A stretch of 64,000 nucleotides of DNA from Artocarpus heterophyllus. Its lineage: Eukaryota; Streptophyta; Magnoliopsida; Rosales; Moraceae. A program made the translations under genes and the position numbers. Position 1 is the stretch's first letter, and every line of letters starts with the position of its first letter. Below are positions 11,188 to 23,347 of the stretch, in pieces. Below the pieces are notes generated by a model. The model searched no databases and had not been told where the DNA came from. It worked only from the letters and a program-made list of their open reading frames with translations. The stretch is from the NCBI GenBank assembly GCA_025403435.1, contig CM046338.1, forward strand, positions 23,892,392-23,956,391. Direction: 5' to 3'.

Positions 11188-13466
11188 ATTGTCGAGCCAT
11201 CAACAACATCACTGTAAAATATCGACATCCCATTCCTCGCTTGGATGACATGTTAGATGAATTGCAAGGTGCTTGTGTGTTTTCTAAAATTGATCTGAAG
11301 AGTGGATATCATCAAATTCGCATGAAAGAGGGAGACGAGTCGAAGACGGCTTTCAAAACAAAACAAGGCTTGTATGAGTGGTTGGTAATGCCTTTCGGTT
11401 TAACCAATGCGCCCAGCACATTTATGCGTTTAATGAACCATGTTTTGCGAGCTTTTATTGGAAAATTTGTGGTTGTTTATTTTGATGATATCCTTATCTA
11501 TAGCAGCAATTTGGATGAACATATTGAACATTTGAAACTTGATTTAGATGTTTTACGGAAGGAAAAGTTGTATGCTAACCTCAAGAAATGTACCTTTTGC
11601 CCAGATAAGCTTGTGTTTCTTGGTTTTGTTGTTAGTGCTCAAGGTATACAGGTTGATGAAGATAAGGTACGAGCCATCCAGGAGTGGCGGAGTTCAACTA
11701 GTGTGGGAAACGTACGGAGTTTTCATGGACTTGCTAGTTTCTACCGGCGGTTTGTGAAAGATTTCAATACTATAGCCGCACCACTGACTGAAGTCATCAA
11801 GAAGAATGTTGGGTTTAGATGGGGAGAAGAGCAAGAAAAGGAAGGGAGACCAATAGCATATTTCAGTGAGAAGCTGAATGGGGCAACTCTTAATTACCCA
11901 ACTTATGATAAAGAGATGTATGCATTGGTTCGGGCATTAGAGACGTGGTAGCACTACCTATGGCCTAAGGAGTTCGTGATTCACACCGATCATGAGTCCC
12001 TGAAACACTTGAAGGGCCAGCACAAGCTGAACAAGAGGCATGCTCGTTGGGTAGAATTCATAGAGACGTTTCCATATGTCATTCGCTACAAGCAAGGTAA
12101 GGAAAACGTCATTGCCGATGCACTTTCTCGCAGGTATGTCTTAATCTCAACTCTTAATGCTAAACTACTGGGTTTTGAACACATTAAAGAGTTATATGCT
12201 GATGACCGTGACTTTAGTACTGAGTATCAAGCTTGTGAGAGATTTGCTAGTGGTAAGTACTTTAGGCATGAGGGATACTTATTTCGGGAGAATAAATTAT
12301 GTGTGCCTAATTGTTCATTAAGATATTTGCTAGTGAGAGAATCCCATGGGGGAGGATTGATGGGACATTTTGGGGTATTGAAGACTTTGGCTATGTTACA
12401 GGGAACACTTCTATTGGCCACATATGAAACGAGATGTTGAGAGGCTTTGTGGTAGATGTGTAACTTGTAGGCAGGCTAAATCAAGAGTGCAACCCCATGG
12501 TTTATACACCCCTTTACCAATACCTAGTGAACCCTGGATTGATATTTTGATGGATTTTGTGTTAGGTTTGCCTAGGTCTAAACGGGGAAGAGACTCGATA
12601 TTTGCCTAGGGACTAAGCTATTGTTTTCAACTACTTGTCACCCTCAAACCGATGGTCAAACAGAAGTTGTGAATAGAACCTTCTCTACTTTGTTGAGGGC
12701 TGTCATTAAAAAGAACATCAAAACATGGGAGGAGTGTTTACCACATGTTGAGTTTTCTTATAATCGATCTGTTCATTCTGCTACACAATTTTCACCGTTT
12801 GAAATTGTTTATGGTTTTAATCCTTTAACTCCTTTGGATTTAATGCCATTACCTTTGTCTGAGCATGTGAATTTAGATGGAAAAAGAAAAGCTGATCTTG
12901 TTAAGCAGATACACGAGAAGGCAAGACTCAACATCGAGCGAAGGACTAAACAATATGCTGAACAAGCCAACAAAGGGCGTCGCAAGCTCGTCTTCGAGCC
13001 CGACGATTGGGTGTGGTTGCACTTACACAGGGAACGGTTTCTGGAACAAAGGAAATCCAAGCTGTTGCCTAGAGGGAACGGTCCATTTCAAATCCTTGAA
13101 AGGATCAATGATAATGCATACAAGCTAGACTTGCCAGGTGAGTATGGAGTAAGTGCCTCGTTTAATGTTTCTGATCTAAGTCCTTTTGATGCAGGCAACG
13201 ATTTGAGGGCAAATCCTTCTCAAGAGAAGGGGAATGATGAGGACATCGTTAGCACAAGCAAGAGCACGTGGGAGACATATTCAGATCCAATTCAAGTTCT
13301 CATTGGTCCGGTTACGAGAGCTGGTGCGAAGAAGTTCAAAGAAACACTTATTGGGCTGATTCAAGCAACTTGGGCTCAAGCCATTGCATGGAGGCCCATT
13401 GAGGGAATTGCATGTGACATCCCGACCCACAAATGCATGATTCAAGCTCTAGAAGGGATCGAGTAA
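11188..13466 (+). pseudogene. E3 Pol remnant (family A): RT, RNase H, integrase
   Basis: Family A Pol entered in the RT at [14 protein letters not shown], because E2 is inserted there. RT keeps YFDDILIYS. Damage seen: an in-frame deletion near 11840 that joins EEQEK to EGRPIAYF and removes the RNase H catalytic region; a TAG at 11949-11951 for Gln/Trp context; a frameshift near 12400 in the integrase zinc domain; and a deletion near 12606 that removes most of the DDE core (RGRDSIF joined to LGTKLLF). The C-terminal frame 12621-13466 is intact through GPF and the tail (VTRAGAKKF, one Arg changed to Gly), which ends inside the LTR. Not functional. Confidence 0.9.
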
Positions 13467-14035
13467 CTTCCATTTCAGTTACTTTCCCGTTTTGAGGCGA
13501 CACATGGCGAGAAGAATCAGCTTATGACCTTTTAATGTCTAGTTTCCTTTTTTTTCCATTTGTTTATTTCTATTATTGTAAAGTTTTTAAGCCATTAAGG
13601 ACACTTACCTTATTTGCTTTAGATTAGGTGATTTGGTAATTGATTTGCCCGAAATTCCATGGGTAATTAGGAGCTGAAAATTCACATAGGAACCCCTATA
13701 TATTGTAACGAATTTCATTCAATGGAATACAAGTATTAACACAATTTGAGGTTTTAATTCTCTTTGGTTCCTAAACGAACTATTCGAACTTATCAGAAAT
13801 TTCCGTGGCGTTCATAGACTTATCAATCAGTTCACCCATAGTTGATTGTGGCATCCTCATATGCCAAGACTTATCAGTCAGTCCATCCATAGCTGATTGT
13901 GGCGTCATCACATACCAAGGTTCGTGCTTCTTGTTGGGCTTCGGGTCGTGGTTCCATCCAAAACCGGTTAGAAATTTTGATCTTGGAAACCAATCTTGGT
14001 TAGGGTCGCGTCAGCTCTTGGCGTGGTTCGTATCA
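13235..14035 (+). repeat. 3' LTR of E3 (family A)
   Basis: An 801-bp LTR from TGATGAGGACATCG, after the purine tract AAGAGAAGGGGAA, to GTGGTTCGTATCA. It holds the coding tail, a CTATATATTG box near 13696 and two copies of the 51-bp repeat. The right flank CGTTC lies within another LTR A (GGCGTTCATAG), so E3 is inserted into an older LTR. Confidence 0.9.
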
Positions 14036-14261
14036 CGTTCATAGACTTATCAATCAGTCCATCCATAGCTGATTGTGGCGTCTTCACACACAAAGACTTA
14101 TCAATCAGTCCATCCATAGTTGATTGTGGCATCCTCGCATACCAAGGTTCGTGCTTCTTGTTAGGCATCGGGTCGCGGTTCCATCCAAAATCGGTTAGGA
14201 ATTTGATCTTAGAAACCAATTTTGGTTAGGGTCGCGTCAGTTCTTGGCAGGGATCGTATCA
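14036..14261 (+). repeat. Right part of an older LTR A that hosts E3
   Basis: Begins in mid-LTR at CGTTCATAGACTTATC and ends GGATCGTATCA. It contains two 51-bp repeat copies. The left part must lie left of the window because E3 is cut off by E2. The right flank CCACC belongs to a family D protease region. Confidence 0.85.
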
Positions 14262-14398
14262 CCACCAATAGGTACTCTTTTACCATGAATAAATAGCCAA
14301 TGTCACTTGTACCATTGACTCCAAAACAAGTTTTTGAAGATCAATTAAAAATGCAGAGAGCAAGTGAAAAAGGAAAAGAGAAAGAGAGGGAAGCTGAA
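14262..14398 (+). pseudogene. Protease-linker fragment of a family D element
   Basis: About 45 codons in the plus strand. They match the protease C-terminus and charged linker seen in minus orientation at 19.8-20.0 kb ([18 protein letters not shown]). An in-frame TAG follows TMNK. This is the oldest layer of the nest at the left of the window. Confidence 0.75.
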
Positions 14399-15220
14399 TG
14401 ATACAAACCATGCCAACCAAATGACGAAACCCGATACCAAATCTAGAATTTTGAACCCCAAGACCTCTCAAGTTGAGTGGAACCGCGACCCATTGCTTAG
14501 CAAAGCAAGAACCTTGGTATGATGAAGATGCCACAAACGGGTATGGAAAGTCCGTTTGATAAGTCAATTGAACGCCACAAGGAATCCTTGATAAGTTCAG
14601 AAAAGTTTCTTCAAGAACTCAAGAACAATAACTTTAATATGAATGAACATCAAAACTGAATTGCTTTATCTAAAAGATGGCCTTATATGGCCGAAAATCA
14701 CATAGGGTTTATTTTTAAATGTAAAATTCCTAATCTACCCTTAATGAAAGAAATGCCTAAAAAATACCCTAGGATGGAATTATTTAACTCAACATTCCTT
14801 CCTCCTATTCACGCCCATAATAAAGTCTAAACAAAATTCTAAATTTCAAATTCAGAAACTTAAACTTAAACTAAAATAAGATTACAAAGAATTCAAATCT
14901 TGAATCTTGAATCTTGACTTGATTCTTTGCTAGACACACCACTCCTACATGTGTATGTGTATGGAATGAACATGCAAGTTGGCCATGCAAGGACTCAATG
15001 CGCGTGTACGGCTGATTGCCTCCCTTTGGGCTCTACTTTGATGAGTAAAACCAGCCTTTGTTCACCCTCAGTAGTAAACACACTCTCTTCTTGTTGTAAA
15101 ACTCTCCAGACTAAGTTATTTAGCTCTTCTTTGAATCTTTTAGCTCGAGCCCTCGTCACCAGACCAACTAGAACTTGAATCGGATCGTGAAAATTTCTTG
15201 TAGCCTTGATGGCCTCATCA
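14399..15220 (-). repeat. 3' LTR of the minus-strand composite (family C)
   Basis: An 822-bp LTR that reads TGATGAGGCCATCAAGG...GGCATGGTTTGTATCA on the minus strand. Its first ~220 minus-strand bases encode the tail (IQVLVGLVTRARAKRFKEEL) ending near 14995. It is less similar to family A but keeps the same architecture. The left flank CTGAA (14394-14398) is the presumed target duplication. No matching copy exists right of 23257, which agrees with a recombinant element. Confidence 0.82.
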
Positions 15221-16764
15221 TTCCCCACCCCCCCCCCCCCTCCTCTTGAGAAGGATTTGTCCTCAAATCAGCACCTGCATTAAAAGGACTCAAGTCAGAA
15301 ACATTGAAAGTAGCAGTTAACATTTTACTCACTTGTTAAGTCAAGTTTGTTGGTATTGTCATTTATCTGTTCTAGCACTTGAAAAGGACCATCTCCTCAG
15401 GGAAGCAATTTAGAACGTCTTTATGCTGGAAATTGTTCTTTCCTCATATATAACCACACCTAATCACTGGGCTCGAAAACCATCTTCTGACATCCCTTGT
15501 TAGCTTGCTTGATGTATTGTTCGGTTCTCCTCTCTATGTTGAGCCATAGCTTCTCATGGAGTTGTTGCACAAATTCTACCTTCTTCTTACCATCTAAGTT
15601 CACATACTTAGAAACAGGTAAAGGTGTTAAATCCAAAGGAGTTAAAGGATTAAAACCATAAAAAATTTCAAACGGTGAAAACTTAGGTAGCAGAATGAAT
15701 GGTACGATTATAAGCAAACTCAACATGTGGTAGAAAATCCTCCTCGGCCTTAATGTTCTTACTAATGACAGCCCTCAAAAAAATGGATAAAGTCCTATTA
15801 ACTACTTCTGTCTGACCATCAGTTTGAGGATGATAAGTAGTAGAAAACAAAAGTTTCGTTCCTAGTTTTCACCATAATGTCTTCCAAAAGTCACTCAAGA
15901 ACTTAGCATCCCGATCTGAAATGATTGTCCTAGGCATACCATGTAACTGCACAATCTCCCTAATGAATGAATCTGCAACATGAGAAGCATCAACAGTCTT
16001 ATGACATGGGATAAAATGAGCCATCTTAGAAAAATGATCTACAACCACAAAGATTGAATCCCTTCCATGCCTACTCTTAGGTAAACCCAAAACAAAGTCC
16101 GTTGAAATATCAATCCAAGATGAGCTAGGAATAAATAGGTAGGGGTGTGTAAAGACCATTCGGTTGAACCCTCGATTTAGCTTGCCTACAAATGACACAT
16201 CTACCACCAATTCTCTCGACATCCCATTTCATGTGTGGCCAGTAAAAGTGCTCCTGCAAAATAGCTAGAGTTTTGGAGACTCCAAAGTGTCCCATTAACC
16301 CTCGACCATGGGATTCCTGAACTAACAAGTCTCTCAATGAACAATTAGGCACACACAACTTATTTTCTCTAAACAAGAAGCCCTCATGCCTATAGAACTT
16401 ACCTTTTGCAGATTTTTCACAAGCTCTATAAATCTCCCCAAAGTCATGATCATCAAAATAAAGTTCCTTAATGTGCTCAAAACCAAGGAACATAGCATTA
16501 AGAGTAGAGATTAAGGCATAGCTGCATGAAAGTGCATCCGCAACTACATTTTCCTTACCTTGTTTATACCGAATGGCATAGGGAAAAGTCTCAATGAATC
16601 CAGCCCATCGAGCATGTCTCTTGTTCAGCCTGTGTTGACCTTTCAAATGCTTCGAGGATTCATGATCTGTACGAATCACAAACTCCTTTGGCCACAAGTA
16701 GTGCTGCCATGTCTCCAAAGCTCAAACCAATGTGTACAACTCTTTATCATAAGTGGGGTAGTTA
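15221..16764 (-). pseudogene. Family C integrase (broken) and RNase H C-terminus
   Basis: Read on the minus strand from 16764 down: the end of RNase H (KELYTLV-like, then [18 protein letters not shown]), a spacer, the integrase zinc domain ([19 protein letters not shown], then GGRCVICRQ), the catalytic core with [16 protein letters not shown] and ISDRDAKF, then [17 protein letters not shown] and a C-terminal part with several frame changes. Breaks lie near 16130-16220, near 15870 and near 15460. The polypurine tract next to the LTR is unusual, with 13 consecutive C on this strand at 15228-15240. The RNase H is split by the solo LTR that follows. Not functional. Confidence 0.85.
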
Positions 16765-17563
16765 TGATGAGGACATCACTAGCACAAGCAAGAGCACGTG
16801 GGAGACATATTCAGATCCAATTCAAGTTCCCATTGGTCCGGTTACGAGAGCTCGTGCAAAGAAATTTAAAGAAACACTTATTGGGCTGATTCAAGCAACT
16901 TGGGCTCAAGCTATTGCATAGAGGCCCATTGAGGGAATTGCATGCGACAACCACACCAATAAATGCGTGATTCAAGCTATAGAAGGGATTGAGTAATTTC
17001 CATTTCAGTTACTTTCCCATTTTGAGGCGACACATGGCGAGAAGAATCAGTTTTGACCTTTTAATGTCTAGTTTCCTTTTTTCCGTTTCTGGTATTTCTA
17101 TTATTGTAAGGCTTTTAAGCCATTAAGGGAACTTTCCTTATTTAGTCTAGATTTGACTTTTGTTAATTGAGTTTCCCGAAATTTCCATGGGAATTAGGGG
17201 CTGAAAATTCGCATAGGAACCCCTATATAATTGTAACGAATTTCAATCAAGAGGGACAAGTAATAACACATAATTTTGAGGTTTAATTCTCTTTAGTTCC
17301 TAAACTAACTATTCGAACTTATCGGAAATTTTCGTGGCGTTCATCGACTTATCAATCAGTCCATCCATAGCTGATTGTGGCGTCCTCACTTACCAAGACT
17401 TATCAATCAGTCCCTCCATAGCTGATTGTGGCGTCCGCACATACCAAGGTTCGTGCTTCTCGTTGGGCATCGGGTCGCGGTTCCATCCAAAACCGGTTAG
17501 AAAGTTGATCTTGGAAACCAACTTCGGTTAGGGTCGCGTCAGTTCTTGGCGTGGTTCGTATCA
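16765..17563 (+). mobile_element. Solo LTR, family A, in the RNase H of family C
   Basis: A complete 799-bp LTR (TGATGAGGACATCACT...GGTTCGTATCA). It is flanked by perfect AGTTA duplications at 16760-16764 and 17564-17568. The coding tail is interrupted by a TAG at 16919-16921 (IA followed by stop). Two 51-bp repeat copies are present. It separates two parts of a minus-strand RNase H that rejoin cleanly when it is removed. Confidence 0.95.
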
Positions 17564-19221
17564 AGTTAAGTGCAACCCCACTTAGCTTCTTGCTAAAGTA
17601 CACAAGTGGTCTTCCATCCTGCATAAGAAAGTGCCTATACCTACACCAGAAGCATCACATTCAATTTCAAATGTTTTAGAAAAATTAGGTAGAGCAAGTA
17701 AAGGATCATGAGTAAGCTTATGTTTAATGAGCTGAAACGCCTTCTCTTATTCTTCACCCCATTTGAATGCAACATTCTTCTTGATAACTTGGGTAAGCGG
17801 TGCAACGATGGTGCTAAAATCTTTCATGAATCTCCTGTAAAAAATAGCAAGTCCATGAAAACTTCTAACATCACCTATACTAGAGGGGGTTGGCCAATCT
17901 TGGATGGCTTTGATCTTCACTTCATCAACCTTAATACATTTAGCACTCACAACAAAACCTAGGAAAACAAGCTTATCAGTGCTGAAAGTACATTTTTTGA
18001 GGTTAGCATATAACTTCTCCTTTACCAATGAAAGGAGATATGTTCATGCAAACTCTTGCTATAAATCTGAATATCATCAAAATACACAACAACGAATTTA
18101 CCAATGAAAGCACACAAAACATGATTCATTAAACGCATGAAAGTGCTAGGTGCATTAGTTAATCCAGACGGCATAACTAACCACTAATACAACCTATATT
18201 TAGTTTTAAACGCGGTCTTCCATTCATCTCTTTCTTTCATTTGTATTTGATGATACCCACTCTTAAGATCAATCTTAGAAAACACACAAGAACCATGTAG
18301 CTCATCTAACATATCATCCAAGCAAGGAATAGGGTGGCGATATTTTACCGTTATGTTGTTGATGGCAATCAACACACATTCTCCATGTCCCATCCTTCTT
18401 AGGCACTAGAATCATTGGAACTTCGCAATGACTCATGCTTTCTCTCACGTACCCTTTCTTCATCAAATCTTTGACTTGCCTTTGAAGCTCCTTCGTCTCT
18501 TCTAGGTTGCTCCTATATGCTAGTCGGTTTGGAATTGATGCACCTGGCACGAAATTGATTTGATGTTCAATCCCTCGAGTAGGTGGTAAAACATGTGGTA
18601 ACTCCTTGGGAAACACATCCTTGAACTCCTGCAAAAGAGGAACAACAACACTAGGCAAAGAAGAGTCAAGTTGGTCAGTGTTTAAAAGGGTCTCTTTGTA
18701 CATGACTACAACCATTGGCTGTTTTAAAAGCAATGCTCGCTTAACCTCACTTGTTTTTGCTATAGAAATTTCTTTGTTTTCTCTCTGATTTTACCTCCTT
18801 GGTCGAACTCTTCTCTCTCTTTTCTTCCTCATCGGATTTGGGCTTTCTCTCTTCTTTTCTCTCTTTTGCCGTGTGTTTCTCTCTCCCCTCACCCTCACTA
18901 TGCATGGCCTCACTCTTCTTTTCACTCTCTTTCTTTTGCTCTCTCAAATTATCTTGATCTCATGGTTTCTTTTGTTCACTCAATTTTTGTAATCTCACTT
19001 GATCCTCATGGACTTGTTTTAGTGTCAGCAGAACTAGGGTGATTGTCCACTGATTGAACAAGAATGAGTACTTGTTCGTGAAGCCGTCATGTTGCACATG
19101 TCAATCAAATTGCCATGGTCTTCCTAACAGGAGATGTCGAGCTTGCATCGGCACCACATCGCACAATACTTCATCTTCATGTTTACCAATCCGAAATGGT
19201 ACGACCACCTGCTTTGTAACC
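17564..19221 (-). pseudogene. Family C RNase H, RT and protease (broken)
   Basis: Minus-strand order from 19221 down: protease C-terminal part with LLGRPWQFD context, a Lys/Glu linker (18747-18947), the Pol N-terminus MYKETLLNTDQLDS, RT fingers (MCVDC, KYRHPIP), palm and thumb (FLGFVVSA), then RNase H. The YFDD region near 18070-18100 is disrupted by a small rearrangement, and frame changes occur near 18030, 18180 and 18390. At about 19221 the sequence jumps to RT of another family, so protease-RT is present twice in a row in this composite. Confidence 0.82.
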
Positions 19222-20340
19222 CATATTTTGTTTTAAATGTAGTTTTCCACTCATCACCCTCCTTCATCCTAATTTGGTGATATCCACTCTTAAGTTCAAT
19301 CTTGGTAAAAACACAAGAACCATGCAATTCATCCAGCATATCATCTAGTCTAGGAATGGGATGATGATACTTTAAAGTAATGTTGTTGATGGCTCGAAAA
19401 TCTACACACATTCTCCATGTCCCATCCTTCTTAGGCACTAGTAACACCGGAACTGCACAGGGACTCATGCTTTCATGCACATATCCCTTCTTCAATAACT
19501 CACCTACTTGCCTTTCAAGTTCCCTTGTCTCCTCAGGATTACTCCTATAGGCAGGCAGGTTTGGAATTGAAGCACCAGGTATGAAGGCAATTTGACGCTC
19601 AATTCCTCGAATTGGAGGTAAGCCTAAAGGCAACTCTTCAGGAAATACATCCTCGAACTCCTGCAAAAGGGAAACAACATTGCTCGACGAAGAACCAACG
19701 AGATCATTAGTGTTTAAAAAGGCCTCCTTGTACATTAGTACTATAAGGGGCTGATGAGAAATTAAAGCTCTCTTGAACTCACTTTTCTTTGCAATGAAAT
19801 TGTATTTTTCCTCTCTCGCACACATTAAGGATGAACTCTCTCCTTTCTCTTTTTCTCTCTTATTTTTCATACTCTTCTTTTCACTCCTCTCTTTTTCTTT
19901 TCTCTTATGTTCACTTGCTCTCTGCATTTTTAATTTATCTTCAAGAACTTGTTTTGGAGTCAATGGTACAAGTGACATTGGCTGTTTATTCATAGTAAAA
20001 GAGTACCTATTGGTGAAACCGTCATGTGTGGTTCGTCGGTCGAACTACCACGATCTTCCCAACAAGAGGTGACATGCATACATAGGAATAACATCACAAA
20101 GCACCTTGTCCTCATACTTTCCAATAGAAAATGCCACCATCACCTGTTTAGTAATCTTGATCTCTCCACAATCATTCAACCGTTGAAGCCGGTATGGCCT
20201 TGGATGCTTCAAGGTAGATAATGCCAATTTCTCCACTAACTCAGTGCTCACCACATTTGTGCAACTTCCTCCATCTATTATCACACTACAAACCTTGTTA
20301 TTAACAAAACACCGTGTGTGAAACAAATTCTCTTGTTGAT
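19222..20340 (-). pseudogene. Family D protease, linker and RT N-terminus
   Basis: The minus strand encodes the protease ([12 protein letters not shown] near 20270), an IGKYEDKVLCDV segment, a charged linker, MYKEAFLNTNDL, and RT up to FKTKYGLQ at about 19222. There it joins the protease of the left-hand element in another frame. It resembles the plus-strand piece at 14262 and differs from the copy at 17.6-19.2 kb, so two families are fused. The open stretch 19124-19993 is the longest. Confidence 0.82.
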
Positions 20341-21600
20341 TATTCTCTTCTTCTTTAGCCTGTGCACTGAGAGCTCATCTTGCCACTAATGACTCTCCAA
20401 CTACAAGCACACTCTCCTTCATAAGCATCTTCGGGAGGTGGCATGTGATCTACTTCTTCTTCTTCTTCATCCTCTAAAACAATCTCTCCTTGAGCTTTAA
20501 TCACCATTACTCTCTTGTTTGGACACTCGCGAGATATGTAACCCCTGCCTTGACATTTAAAGCACTTAATGTCATGACTTTTTGAAGTAGAAAATTCAGT
20601 GTTACCTTGTTTAGGTGCAGCAACTTGTTTGGCATCCTTAGAGGGCTTGGTCTTTGGCTTGTTTGATGGAAATTCATCCCGTTTAGGGGCTGGTCTCCAT
20701 GTGTTTCAAGTAGCCATGCTATATCCCCTCCTAGCCATGTTTCTTCGCTTCAACTGCTACTCCACCTTGATCGCTTGGTGCACCATATTTGTCAGCTCCA
20801 CATAATGTTGCCTTTCTACCACATTTGCAATCTCACGGTTTAAACCATGCAAGAACCTAGCCATAGTGGCCTCCCGGTCCTCCACTACATTTGCACGGAT
20901 CATGGCGATCTCCATCTCTTTATGATATTCATCAACACTCCTATTACCTTGTGTGAGCCGTTGGAGCTTGTTGTCCAACTCCCTATGGTAGTAACTCAGG
21001 ATGAATCATCTGTGCATGATTGCTTTCATTTCCTCCCACGTCTCAACAGTTCGCTCTCCGTTTCTCCTTTTATCCTTCAACAACTGATCCCACCAAACAA
21101 TAGCATAGTAGTGAATTCAATTACAGTGAGTGTTACCTTTTTCAACTCAGAGTAGTTGTGGCAATCGAAGACTATCTCCATCCTCTTCTCCCACTCTAGA
21201 TACACCTTAGGATCATTTTTTGCCTGGAAGGATGGAATCTTCACCTTGATGCTTCCTAAGTTGTCATCCTGCCTCTGCCTACCTTCTCTATTCCCTAAAC
21301 CACGCCCAAACCTGCCTCGGTCATTAGGTGGATCATCAAACTCCTCCCAGTCATCATCATCCTCTACATCCGCCCATTGCTCACCATGGTGTACACGTCT
21401 AGGTTGCCTGATGGGGTTATTTTGGCACTGCCCCCTAGGTGTCCCCTCTTCCAACCTATCCATTCTCTCATGTAAAAGGTTCCAATTCAGCTCTTATCAT
21501 CCATCTTAGTTCCCTCATAAAAGCTTGTAACTATAGGTTTGGAATGGTTTGTTGTTGGACCTCTTCAGTTGAATTATCTTCTAGGATTGTGAGACATGTT
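20341..21600 (-). pseudogene. Family D Gag (broken)
   Basis: Minus-strand Gag. The start is a probable ATG near 21595 (MSHNPRR) followed quickly by a stop. Then come MDRLEEG..., the core [68 protein letters not shown], and a zinc knuckle [19 protein letters not shown] segment near 20525-20570. Frame changes occur near 21080, 20980 and 20750. It belongs to the same Gag family as E1 and E2 but is clearly diverged. Confidence 0.82.
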
Positions 21601-22345
21601 TAAAGTCTGCAATAAAAGGTTAGAAACCTCACAAGCACTCCCTCACGTGTTTCACTCAAGAATGATTCACATACACTCGTGTTTCACTCAAATTGGCTCT
21701 TAACTTAATGTTCTCACCGCTCTTGCCTTTTTCCACTCGTTGTGTCTTCTCAAATTCTTAATCAGACTCAAGAAAGACACAAGATTCAAGCGGCAATTCA
21801 AACAAACCAGACTCTACCCAAACAATCCATAAGATTTGACATGCAATACATAGAATGACAAACAAAGACTCAATAACAAGAATGCTAAATCACAAGAACC
21901 TGTAAGACTCAATCACAAGATTTTTTTTTTTCGGATCCTCTTGTTTTTCTTCTTTACCTTGTTTTTTTTTCCCATTCTTTTCTTTCTTTTCTTTTTTTTT
22001 TTCTTTCTTTTCTTTTCAGATCCTTTTTTCTTTTTTTTCTTTTTTTTTTTTTGTAAAACTAGAATCAACACATAAATGAGCATGTGTGCACAAATAAACG
22101 AGAACAATCAAATTCAAATCAAACAGAAACTAACCAACAAAAGTATTCAAATCAAATGGAATTAGCAAAATTCGAAAAAGAAAAGGAAGGGAAAAAAATT
22201 CGGCCAAGAAATTTAGACCTTAAACAAGAATTTTTTTTTCTTTTTTGTTTTTCAGGACTCTAAATTTGACTAAACAAGAACAAGAACAAGAACATAAGAT
22301 AAAGGATAGTCAAACCTGCCTTGGAACCTAAGTTTTGATGCCAAC
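21601..22345 (-). other. 5' leader and primer binding site of the family D element
   Basis: No gene. Next to the LTR the minus strand reads GTTGGCATCAAAAC, a decayed tRNA-Met primer binding site (22333-22345). The leader contains pyrimidine-rich blocks at 21920-22052 and 22228-22255 on this strand, purine-rich in element sense with GGATCC and AAAAG repeats. The part near Gag has the GAGTG/CACTC-rich stretch seen in the other families. Confidence 0.7.
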
Positions 22346-23257
22346 TGATATGAAGCCCGCTGACTAACGCGACAAGACCCTACACCAAGTCTGGAATTCG
22401 AACGCCTAATCCCTTAAGACACACGTTTGTTGAGCCTTGACCCGTAATCTAGTGAGACACAAACCAAGAACCACGGAGAGGAAGACGGCACACCTAGAAT
22501 TTCAAGAACACTTAAAAACCCTAGATGATAAGTCAGTTTGTTGAACGCCACAAGATTAATCTTGATAAGTTCAAAGAGTCTTATGAAGGAAATAAGAAGA
22601 ACACAAGAAAGCCTCACCAAATTCGTGAGTAATATTCTGATTGATTAATTCTCAAAATAACAAAGTGTTTACAATTATATGGGAACGATTTTTTTAGCCC
22701 AAAAGAATCCCTAAGCGAAGGTTGACTTAGAAATCCCTTAATTGGCGTTTTCTCATGCGAAATTAAGCCCTGGAATAACACAAAAGGAAAGTTGCTAATC
22801 TTATCCCTTAAAATATGCCTAACCTAATCCAGAAAAGGGAAAAATATCTAGGTTTGTTTTTATGCCTAACAAAATCGAATTTGACAACTAAAAATACGAA
22901 AATTACACTAGGAAAATAAATTGATGACGAGGCTCAAACTTGATGACATGGCGCCCACATGTCGATCCAAAATAGGAAGGATTCTGGAAATTACAAATCT
23001 GCCCCACAATTTACTGGCATTGTGCACATCATCAGTGTGAATCCTCTAGAACCTTAATCATCGTGAGTAGGCTCTCTTGAGATTGACTTGGGCCTATGCC
23101 GGGGCTCCAATTATGTGGCACGTAGCAAATTTGTTGAATGAGCCCGTTCAATGCCTCCTTGAAACACTTGGCCTTAGACCTCGTGATTGGACCATTTGAA
23201 TGGCTTAAGGGATCACGAACATGGCTCCTAACTTGTGCAGCACCATTGCTTGCATCA
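22346..23257 (-). repeat. 5' LTR of the composite (family D)
   Basis: A 912-bp LTR reading TGATGCAAGCAATGG...GGGCTTCATATCA on the minus strand. Minus-strand 23257 to about 23032 encodes the tail (DASNGAAQVR..., [22 protein letters not shown]). It lies inside a family C LTR of opposite orientation. The composite thus has an LTR C at one end and an LTR D at the other, which a single transposition cannot produce. Confidence 0.85.
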
Positions 23258-23347
23258 TCGCAGTCCCACTCAACTTGTGAGGTCTTGGGGTTCAAAATTT
23301 CAGATTTGATATCGGGTTTCGTCATGTGGTTGGCGTGGTTTGTATCA
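23258..23347 (+). repeat. 3' end of a family C LTR
   Basis: The last ~90 bp of a plus-strand LTR C (CGCAGTCCCACTCAAC...GGTTTGTATCA), matching the reverse complement of 14399-14510. The rest was displaced by the family D insertion. Confidence 0.8.

Noticed and set aside
21913..22107. Lysine-rich ORFs such as the one ending in KKKKGSEKK, and similar at 26770, 40134, 49147
   Set aside because: They are translations of the purine tract in the leader, not proteins.
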